In this document: piece after piece, positions 55,478 to 64,000 of the stretch
How the letters are laid out: each line of letters opens with the position of its first letter
Numbering within the stretch: the stretch's first letter is position 1
Source of the DNA: Deuterostichococcus epilithicus
Taxonomy: Eukaryota > Chlorophyta > Trebouxiophyceae > Prasiolales > Stichococcaceae
Direction: 5' to 3'
Assembly (NCBI GenBank): GCA_033439295.1
Contig: JAVTLE010000023.1
Coordinates: 3,136,530-3,200,529 of the forward strand
Length of the DNA: 64,000 nt
Position numbers and translations under genes: made by a program
Notes under the pieces: model-generated
Databases searched by the model: none
Told to the model about the DNA's origin: nothing
What the model saw: only the letters and a program-made list of their open reading frames with translations

Positions 55478-58400
55478 CTACTGCTTTGAGAAAAAGCCGG
55501 ACAGCTGCGTCTGGCCCGACGGCACGCCCGCCTTGCCACGCTTTGTGCCGCCGGCCCCGCTGCTCAAGCCGCGCTTTTTGCCCAGCGCGCGTGCCGCGTC
55601 CAGCCGCTGCTGCACGGCGATATCCTGCAGGATGCGCCGCTGCTCCGCCACGTCGATGCCCTCCAGCGCGATAGCGTCTGACGCATCGCCCCGCATGCCT
55701 GCGGGAGCCGGCGCAGCCTCCGCGTGCGTGGCAGGGCCCGCCACCGCGACACCTTTGTTGGCATCTGGCTCCGCTCTGCAGCTGCTGGGGCCGGCCACAT
55801 GCGTGAGCGCGCTGCCGTTGGACGTACTCGCTGTAGCTGGCATCGCCGGCGGCAGCGGAAGGGACGTGGCAGGCCCTGCGGCGGCAGGTACTGCAGCCAC
55901 CTGCTTGCTGCGGCCCGCTGCACTTGCGGGTGGACCGCAGAGGCCCGCCGCGCTTGCCGCCGGTGCCGCCGTCGCGCCCGCAACCGCCGCAGCGCCAGCG
56001 TCCGCCGCCGCCGCCCCGTCGGCGCAGGGCAGCGATGCGTCCGACGCCACCGAAGCCTCACAGCGCCGCGTCGGCGATGCCGACACGGGCGACCCGCCCG
56101 CTGGGGAGCCGCCACTGGGTGTGGGGGAGCCCGACACCGCCGCGATGGCGGCGTCGGCGGCGGCGGCGAAGAAGTCGCGCCGCGCGGTCACCACCAGGGA
56201 CGTCGGGCTGCGNCGGGCGCGGCCNCCGGAGGGCGCCCGCCGGCCCGGACGCCCAGCCCGGAGGTGCCGCTGCTGCCCTGGCTGCTGGTGCGGCCCAGGA
56301 GGCTGGAGCTCCAGCGCTGCCCGCCGGGGACGCCCTCCGCGCCGGAGGGGGAGCAGGACCCCGCTGGCGCGGCGTCGAGCGCCGGCTCCGCCCCCGCCTC
56401 CCGCAGGCTGCAGCCGGCAAAGGGGCTGCCAAATGGGCTGCCGCTGCAGGCGCTGCCGCTGATGGCGCTGAAGGGGCTGGCCGTGGCGGCCGGGCTCGGC
56501 GAGGCGGCGGCGGCCGCGGCTGCAGCGTCCGCTGCGGGTGCCGGCGCCGTGCGAACAGGTGACAGATGCGGCGCGGGCGGTGTGAGAGCAGCGCCCTGCT
56601 GCGCCGCTGGCTCAGTGTCCTGCAGCCTCGGCGGCTGCCGCTCTGACGGCCCTGACTGGTGGGTGGCACCCGCCCGCTGGGCAGCACCTGGCTGCCCTGC
56701 AGCTGCGGGCTGCTGGCCAGCCGCTGGACGCTGCTGGCGCTGCGGATGCTGTCCATCGCCGCTGCCGCCGCCGCCGCCCCCGCGAGCTCTGCTGCTGTTG
56801 GGCGCGCGCCGAAACAGCGACTCGATGGTGCCCTGCGCTGCGCCGCGGCGGCCGCCCGAGCCGCGCCGCCCCTGCTGCGGTCTGGCCGCCTCGGCGCCGG
56901 CCGCCTCGCCGGCGCGGTCTGACACATGTGCCTGGCCGCCGGTCCCGGCCGCCGGTGCCACCTGGCCCTCCTGTACCGGTCCAGTCCCGGCGCTGGCGGA
57001 GGCTGCGCCGGCGGGGACGTCGCGTCGCGCCGCCGCAGCGCCAAAGAACCGTTCGATGGACTTGTGCTGCGCGACGGGTGCGGGCGCAAAATCCGTGGCA
57101 GAGATGGCCAGCTGGAAGCACGGCAACAAGTCCGCTGTGCCCTGCAATGGACAGGGAGTTTGAATCAATCAGGTAGCCCATCCAGCTGAGCCTCAGGCAA
57201 TTCCTCGCTCAGCCTGTCGCTGCATCAGCAACCAGATCGGCACATCCTGCAACAGCGCACGGGGTGTCATGTGTCATCTTCCCAGCAAGCAACCCAAGCG
57301 CGAGACCATGATGCCCACCTGAGCCAGTTTGAGAGCTGTGGCGGCGATGATCTCAGCGTGCGGCTTCTGACGCCCAAAGTAGGGCATCGGGCACGACCGC
57401 GTGCGGCCGGCTGCTGTGGTGGCGCCGCCGCCAGAGGCCCTGCAATGCACATGCTTGCTCTCAAAAGCCTTGCCACATCTGAAAGTCTGCAGTTGAGTGC
57501 TGACACTGGCTCGAGGGGCATGGGTCCAGGGCATGAGGCAGGAACCGACTGCGCTTCACGCTTGGATGCGTCGAGCATTGCCGAAGTGCAGGGCGGCTGG
57601 GGCGCCGTACAGCCAACCACATGCCTGCTCTGTGTGCACAGCCTGAGAAAAGACAAGGCTGGCTGCTCCTCCTGTGCAGCGCTTGCAGCATCGCCTGCCA
57701 GGCACCCGAAGTGGTGTGTGCGTGCGTCAGGTTTCGGCGCAGGATTGCCACACCTGTAGTGCAGCACCAGGGTGCGGGGGTGGCGGCGATGCTGCTGCGC
57801 GTCCGCCGTCATGCGAGCCGCCAGCTCCTCGGCCAGTATGGCTAGCCAGCGCTGCAGCGCGCGCCAGTCGGACGTGGCCGTGAAGGACTTGGCCGCCAGC
57901 ATGCTCTTCGGCAGCTCCTTCTCCTGTGCATCGGAAAAACATTTTATGCCGTGTCACGGCTGGCGGTGGAGCCTTGCAGTTCACGGCATTCACACGCCAG
58001 GCTCAGCGGCGCATGAGCAAATGAAACATCGAAGTTCGCACCGTCGGCAAGCCTGCACTGGATGCTCAGTCGGGTAGTGAAGGAAAGCACGCGGGCCGCT
58101 TGCCATCTGGCGTTCAGCGCTGGGTGGGCGGCTCAGCATCGAGTGTCATTCACTCAACGGTGCCTGACAAATGAACTCCACCGGCAGGCTGAGGGTCCAA
58201 GCTGGGTCGCTGTTTGCGCAAGGCAGGTGTGCGAACCGCTGACCAAAACCAATAGCCAGGGTGGCATCGAGGGCACGCACGGTGCTCGGCGCGGCAGCGG
58301 GAGGTCCCACGACAGCAAACATCGGCAAACTGCAGACAAACTCAAATAGGACAATACCTCCCAGCAAAGGCCCTCCAAAGCGAGAAGTCCTCTCACGTTG

Positions 58401-60579
58401 TCATGTGCTTCCAGGAGCAAAGGATGGACTACGCTGTGCCCATCCTTGCCCGGCAAGGTGTAGCACTGCAGCACGGCTGCGTGAAGAGCAACAAAACTAC
58501 CTGCACGGGCTCGTCGCTGATGCCGCGCACAGCGTCGGCAATCCAGGCCGCCCGCTCGCCAAAGCGAGCCTCCAGCACGACAAACGGCAGCTTCGCTACC
58601 TGTGGCACACAGAGGAGTGTATCAACTCCTCAGGCTGCCACAGTTAGCGCTGAGAATCGAACACTCAGGAGACGGGTTTGCCACCTCCAGGCGCACACAA
58701 GTAGGAGTCGCGAGCCGCCGCAGAGCATGACCCGAAGCTTGAGAGATATCTGGATGAAGCAGGAATGGCTGCTCCTGTCGCGCTGCACTGCCCGACTCCA
58801 AACACACCTGTCCCGGTGTGGCGCAGCCCATGCCCTGCAGCTCGGCGCCCAGCTTGCCGCCAAAGTTGCGGATCTTGCCCAGCGGCATGTCGGCCAGCAG
58901 CGCCTCCGCCGCCCTGCGCCCGGAGGCACATCGCCGCTGGGAAACGGTTGACAGATGACGCGCAGCACGAACTTTGCTCCCACCTGGCGACCTCACCGAC
59001 CGGCAGCCAGGAGGGAGACATGCGGGTGATCCGGGCATGGGGTGGGGGTACTACCTGGGAGGGACGATGGTCTGCTGGTCCGGCTTGTGCAGCCCGGCGG
59101 CCACCTTTGCCAAGAGCTTATTGCACGCGACGCCCGCTGACAGTGTGTAGCCTGCACGCAGCGGTATGCACCCTGACTCCCCAGCATGGCGAGTGCATCA
59201 TCAGCTGCAGCGCGACCGGGGATGGCGTCGCGCCACGGTTCCGTTCGGCTACATGGCAGACGAATGAGCCCATTTGCTACTTCCGGCAACCACTGCAAGG
59301 CTGCGGCAGACACGACGCTGGTGGGCGAGCAGCTGCGCCGAGAGCGCTTGAAAGTTGGGGCAGATGGGGGCGTCTATCTGGATGGCTGCCCACCCAGTTG
59401 CTCGCGGACCGCGCCGCGCAGGCGGCAGGCGATCATAGCGCCGACCGACAGGCGCCGCTCGAACTCGCTGTCCGTGCGCAGCGGCCCGTCGACGACGATG
59501 CCGCCCCACCCAAAGCCGGCGGTGCCGCCGTGCCCGCCATCACCGCCGCCTCCCTCTCCGCCGCCGGCCACGTCTTTGGCGCCCAAAGACCGCAGCTCAG
59601 CCTCCACCATGGAGGTCACATCGATGTACACCTCGTCGATGCTGGCCTTCTCCACAGGAACCTGCTGTGCAGCATGCGATCTGTGGGCTGCAGTGCTTGC
59701 GGCTGCAATGCAGGAGGCTGCACGACGACACAGCCTCCTCTCTTAGGCACATTCCAGGCCATGGAGAGCATGGGGTTTACACCGAAAGCGATGGACTCCC
59801 TTGAGGCAGCAGCGGGATCTCCCATGACATGCGGACCCTCGCCGAGATCAGGATCAAAGCAGCTCACGTTTGTGACGAGCTTGCGAAGCAGGCTCATGAC
59901 TTGGCTGGAGGCCTCTCTGTAGCGCGCCAAGCAGGCCTTGTGCGTCAGCCTGCTGTGGCCGGTCTCATCCCCTGCGCCATCCACCTGTGTCGAAAGGCAA
60001 GTCTGCGTCAGCTAGTCTGTGACAGCTGCTTCGTCCTTGGGGGCATCTGCTTTGAGAAGATGTCTGCCTGTGCAGCCTTGGTCGCAGCATGACGGTATGG
60101 CAGCAGCTGCGTCAAGAAAGGAAGAGGAGTTGCCATGCCAAAGGCCCACCTGCGTGTCCTCGGCGGCTGCCTCCTCGCTGGCCCCGATGGTCTGCACGTG
60201 CACCAGCTGGAGCTCGGGGCAGCGGGCCTTGGCCTCCGGCGCGCGCATGTGACGAGTGATGCCCGCGGCCCTTGCCGGGTAGTTCACGGCGATGAGGCCC
60301 TCCCTGCGGCGCATGCACTTGCGCTATTGATGTGACTTATAGCCATTGCAGGCCTTGAGAGGTGGCAATCCGCCAGCTGGGGTAGGATGCTAGCCCGCAG
60401 GCATAGTGCACTGGTGCGGTGGCAGTGCAAACTCACCATTGTTGCACGGCACAGGGGACATGCGCTGGAATGCCGCAGCGCTTCATCTCAACGGCGGCGT
60501 AGAAGCTGTCGAGGTCTAGCAGCAGCACGACTCTGCACTGCTGCCGGTCCGCCCGGCCGCCCTGATGTGAGCTTGCCAT
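55478..60579 (-). CDS. POLH: DNA polymerase eta (Y-family translesion polymerase)
   Basis: Exons 60579-60437, 60303-60150, 59984-59877, 59661-59394, 59151-59055, 58913-58808, 58599-58507, 57923-57754, 57439-57319 and 57141-55478. Catalytic motifs are VVLLLDLDSFYAAVEMKR (first metal Asp) and EKASIDEVYIDVTSM (SIDE motif). Further eta landmarks are GLIAVNYPARAAGITRHMRA, CLARYREASSQVMSLLRK, TLSAGVACNKLLAKVAAGLH, KPDQQTIVPP, ADMPLGKIRNFGGKLGAELQ and LPKSMLAAKSFTATSDW. The long Ala/Gly/Ser-rich tail carries PCNA-binding-like motifs KSIERFFG, QGTIESLF and, at the very end, the canonical QTQLSGFFSKQ. The enzyme copies past UV dimers in the nucleus. In the last exon the reading frame changes around 56190-56230, where two ambiguous bases occur, so the assembly is probably wrong by one base there. 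Confidence 0.93.
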
Positions 60580-61257
60580 GCTGGCTGTCGGCGAGCTGTG
60601 GCACGCGGCTCAGTCACGAGATGTGGCTGCAGATACTGCCATTCAGACGTGCAGCAGCGCTGCACTTGGCTGTACCAGTTGGGTCACGCCTCAAACACAG
60701 ACTGTCGTATACGGACAACCTGCAAGCGCCGAAGCGGCCAGATGCACTTGCACAGCTTTCAGATTTCTTGCAGATGGTTACAAATAAGCGAGATCGGATC
60801 GCTGCACGGGCAACGTAGTGACGCTTGACGGATTGGACAGCGTGTCGCACGGGCCCTGGCCGGTGCGACGAGACTCTCCCGTTGTGCAGAGCTGGTGACA
60901 CTTGAACGAAATTGCTTTGCATATTCGACGTAGCTTGCAATTGCATTCCAGCGCAACTTGGGATGGGAAAGTGCAATTGGCCACGTGCGCGAGCCGGAAG
61001 CCAGGGTGCATCAGCACCGCAGGCTGAGGCAGATTCGCTGATGGATCTGGATATTCTTCCAGCAAGTCCGGTTGTGCGATTTATGTGGTACAGTACGCTA
61101 CTGTACACGACGAAGAGGAGCAATCAAGTCTCTCAGATCCAAGCTCGCTCAGGCGGCGGCGCTGTGCCTGTTTGGCGTCATGCCACTGTTGCCTGCAGTC
61201 CAATGCACACGGCCCCATGCTGCTCAGGCAGAGCGCCTCGGTATACCTCAGCCTCGC
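60580..61257. promoter_or_regulatory. Intergenic region upstream of DNA polymerase eta
   Basis: These 678 bases separate the RCC1-repeat stop (-) from the polymerase eta ATG (-), so they hold that gene's promoter and the RCC1 3' UTR. No other gene was recognised. Confidence 0.5.
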
Positions 61258-64000
61258 TTAGTGTACAAGCGCCAGAGCATGGGACGAGCCCAGCTGCACC
61301 GCGGCGACGCATCCGAGGCCGGGCACGAGTACCGGCTCGCTGTCCGACCCCATGCCCTCCCACATCCACTTCCGCGCCTCCCGCTCGGTCGCTGCAAAGC
61401 CCGTGGTCTGCTGCACCAGCGCCCTGCACTCAAAAGTCGCCGGAGTTTGATTGCCCGTTTGCAACGCAGCCATCAACAGAAGGGGCAGAGCGGCGGATGA
61501 TGACCATGATGGTTCAATGCAGCAGCACACGCTCATCTGCTTTGCACCTGGCGTTGTCTGTGGCCATCAGCCGCCCCCACATCCACAACTCTCCATCGCT
61601 GGTGACGGCTGCGGAGGCGCGCGCGCCGGCGCTGATGTCTGCAATGCCGCCGTCCGGCAGGCCCGTCACCTGCTGCGGCACGCCCCATTCTGTGCCGCCC
61701 TGTTTCGAGCAAAAGAAAATGCGTGAGTCCAAGCTGCTTCTGGTGGGGCGCAGGCATTGGTGGGCACGCAACGATAGCCTGCAACATCCCCAGGACAGGA
61801 GTTCTGAACTTGAGCGCAGAGGGTTCTGCTGACAGGCAAGCATCGGTGCTGCGTTTGCAGCATCAATGCAGCGCAGCACGAGCCGGGCTGAGGTGTTCAC
61901 AGTACCTTGCGGCCGCTGGCGAGCAGCCAGGAGCCCATGGCCCACACCCTCTCGCCGTCCGTCATGAGGCAGTGGCTGTGCCCGACGGCAATAGCTGTGA
62001 CTGGCGGCAGGCCCATCACCTCGATGGCGACCACACCACCGGACCTGCGCAGAGGAGCAGTGCACAGAGAGGTCTGTCACGCATGCAGCACGGCACATGG
62101 CTGGCTGCCGAAAATACGCTTCAAGAGGGCACCATGGCAAGTGCGACACCTCCCCGCCCGCCCCCCTACTTCCCCCCCAGATCGGCATCAGGACGCTGTC
62201 GGCATTGGACATCGGACATAGGACATAGAACGCAGCAGCAGGCACACAGCCTGTCAGGTGCAGGCTGACCTGCGGGCGCCAGGCGGCGGCGGCGAGCCGG
62301 GCGGGCTGCCCCAGACGACCACGCGGCCGCTGGCTGTCAGCGCGACGCAGAACGTGGCGCCGCATTCCACTGCTGTCGCGCCGCCATTGTCCGCGAGCGC
62401 CTGTCGAGGGTACTGGCCAGCACATCAGTAGGAGGATAGCCTGCCAGCGGCTGCCAGACAGAGGCTGTTACTCCTCTTGCGCGCTGTTCTCTTGTGCAAG
62501 CTGCGGCAGCGATGCTTCCGTCGAACACCTCAGGAAATGAGCCCTTAGGCAAGCGCTGTTGCAGTTTGAGACGTCTCGAGAGCCAGTCAAGAAATGATAC
62601 AGCCACAACAACGACCCACCTCACGGACATGGCCTGAGACCTGGCTGGCGCTGGTGACCCACGACGAAGGCTGCCCAAGCTCACCGTTGAAGCCACCTAC
62701 AGTGCATGGTCTTGATGAATGAATAGCTGGTCTGGCAACACATTCAAGGGTCACGAGCAATCTTGTCGCACCGAAGCACAGTCGCTGTAACAATGTGCGC
62801 TTCTGTCTAAACCAAACCAGCAAAGTCTCCCATGAAGTTCAGGGTCAGGCTACCACAGTATGGAGGCACCCCTCACCTCCGCAGGTCCAGACTTCGCCGG
62901 TGGCGGTCCGCAGCACCGAGAAAAACTTCGAGGCTGCAACACCTGTCACCCGCTGCCCGGCGATGCCGGCTGCTGCCTCTGCCGCCGCCTCGTCGTCATC
63001 CTCGGTGCCCAGAGACAGCAGCGGGTGCGCGTCGCGCCCGATGCGGATAGGCGTGTGGTGCTGCCCCGGCATGAGGCCGCCCTGCAGGTGCCAGTGCGAT
63101 GACATGAGTCCCCCTAAATTGCAGCGTGCATCTTTAGCGTCTTGCATGGCGGACTGCCCTGTGCACACGGCGATTATCATACACAGTGCGAAAGAGTCAA
63201 TGCGCCCTCACCATGCGGTCAAACACGCCAGCTGCCATCGTCGCCGAGTCGGCTGAGGCCTTGCCGCCCAGCCGGCTGCCAGGGGAGCCGGCGCGGTGCT
63301 GAAAGGAGCCGAACACGCTGTCCGACTCCACCGCCCGCATGCTGGCCGCGCCTGCAAACATCCTGCGGCGCAGGAGTATAGGCGGTTGTCTTCTCCCAAC
63401 TCTGCCGCCTGCAAACTTGCCATGGCGCCCTACAGCAGGACTGCAGGCCCTCAGGATGCAACATGGCATCGCGGTCATGCACGAAGTCTGGATCGAGAAA
63501 GTGAGGTCCGTGCAGAAACTTACTGGCGGGCGCGCTCGAGCTCCTCCTCTCGCTGCTTGTGCGGGATGAATGGCTTCAGGTACGCTGCGCTGTGCGAGTG
63601 GCTGCTCGGCTGGTGCCAGCTGTGGCTACCGCTGGCGCCGTGGCCACTGCCTTCTTCCGTGGCCGCCTGTGACCAGAAGCGCACTGTAGGAGGCGGGGCG
63701 CATCGCCGATGAAGTGCAACAGTGCAACCGCATGCTGCGGTTGTGTCAAACAGTGCTGCGAGCGACCGTGCCTGCATGAGCACACCGGGTCGCACCTACT
63801 CTGGCAGCCGTAAACACAGAACGCAGGCTGGCGCTGCTGTGCCCTGTGCCCCATGACTGCTCGAGGCCCACAGCGTCACGGCGGCGCCAAAGGGATGCCA
63901 TCTCCATGTGCAGCGGGGCGCGCATCGGCGCAGACCAAAACCATGCAGGGTGAGAGAGCCAAGCCCACCTGGCCGTCAGGCGCCGCCGAGTGCTCGCGCG
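61258..64000 (-). CDS. RCC1-repeat protein, C-terminal part
   Basis: The N-terminus lies beyond the window. Exons seen: 64000-63969 (cut by the edge), one ending near 63806, 63666-63524, 63362-63212, 63081-62877, 62696-62641, 62400-62270, 62044-61906, 61699-61548 and 61423-61258. From 63666 onward all phases agree. The repeats are RCC1-like beta-propeller blades: TGVAASKFFSVLRTATGEVW, TCGGGFNGELGQPSSW, VECGATFCVALTASGRVVVW, IAVGHSHCLMTDGERVWAMG, ISAGARASAAVTSDGELWMW and VQLGSSHALALVH at the end. The upstream part is acidic or Ser-rich (SLGTEDDDEAAAEAA). RCC1 domains serve as GTPase exchange factors or protein-binding propellers. Which RCC1 subfamily this is cannot be told without the N-terminus. 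Confidence 0.85.

Noticed and set aside
56058-57089. Minus-strand open frame of about 343 codons rich in Arg/Pro/Ala, and a plus-strand one at 55724-57163
   Set aside because: Both are shadows of the low-complexity tail of polymerase eta, which has PIP motifs and fits the upstream phase.

Overview
The window is nuclear DNA of a green alga, most likely a Chlorella-like trebouxiophyte. The signs are high GC content, genes cut into many short exons by introns of about 60-400 bases, plastid-targeted genes (PsbP, an FtsHi protein, a predicted lumenal SnoaL-like protein), plant-type families (DYRKP kinase, Mei2-like protein, EBS/SHL-type BAH-PHD reader, DNA polymerase eta) and scattered CCCTAAA (TTTAGGG-type) motifs. 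No rRNA, tRNA, CRISPR array or virus-like element was seen. The genes were rebuilt by hand from GT/GC...AG junctions. Most of them read through in one frame over 4 to 19 exons.

Layout: an ATM1-type ABC half-transporter (+, 5' end unresolved, to 5583); a DUF2358/SnoaL-like protein (-, 6342-7592) head to head with a protease-dead FtsHi protein (+, 8010-16291); a one-domain PDI (-, 16805-17963); PsbP (-, 18579-21343) with three alternative last exons and a fold-back repeat upstream; a BAH-PHD histone reader (-, 22732-24351) head to head with a DYRKP kinase (+, 25069-33183); an unidentified low-complexity protein (-, 33839-38504); a decayed TENA/THI-4 pseudogene (-, 39796-40894); a Mei2-like RNA-binding protein (-, 41935-48838); methionine gamma-lyase (-, 50258-53141) head to head with a 64-residue PMP3 protein (+, 53668-54979) built from seven tiny exons; DNA polymerase eta (-, 55478-60579); and the 3' part of an RCC1-repeat protein (-, 61258 to beyond the window).

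The genes form no pathway operon. They share an odd gene architecture. Exon/intron junctions have been tandemly duplicated several times, in the FtsHi gene, the ABC gene and, as a whole last exon, PsbP. The copies lie in the neighbouring introns, and several keep an open frame and usable splice sites. About eight of roughly 115-120 reconstructed introns start with GC instead of GT, and several of those have matching direct repeats at their two ends. Telomere-like CTAAACCC motifs sit beside several splice sites. Together these look like an intron-gain and alternative-exon process caught at different ages, and this is the most interesting signal in the window.
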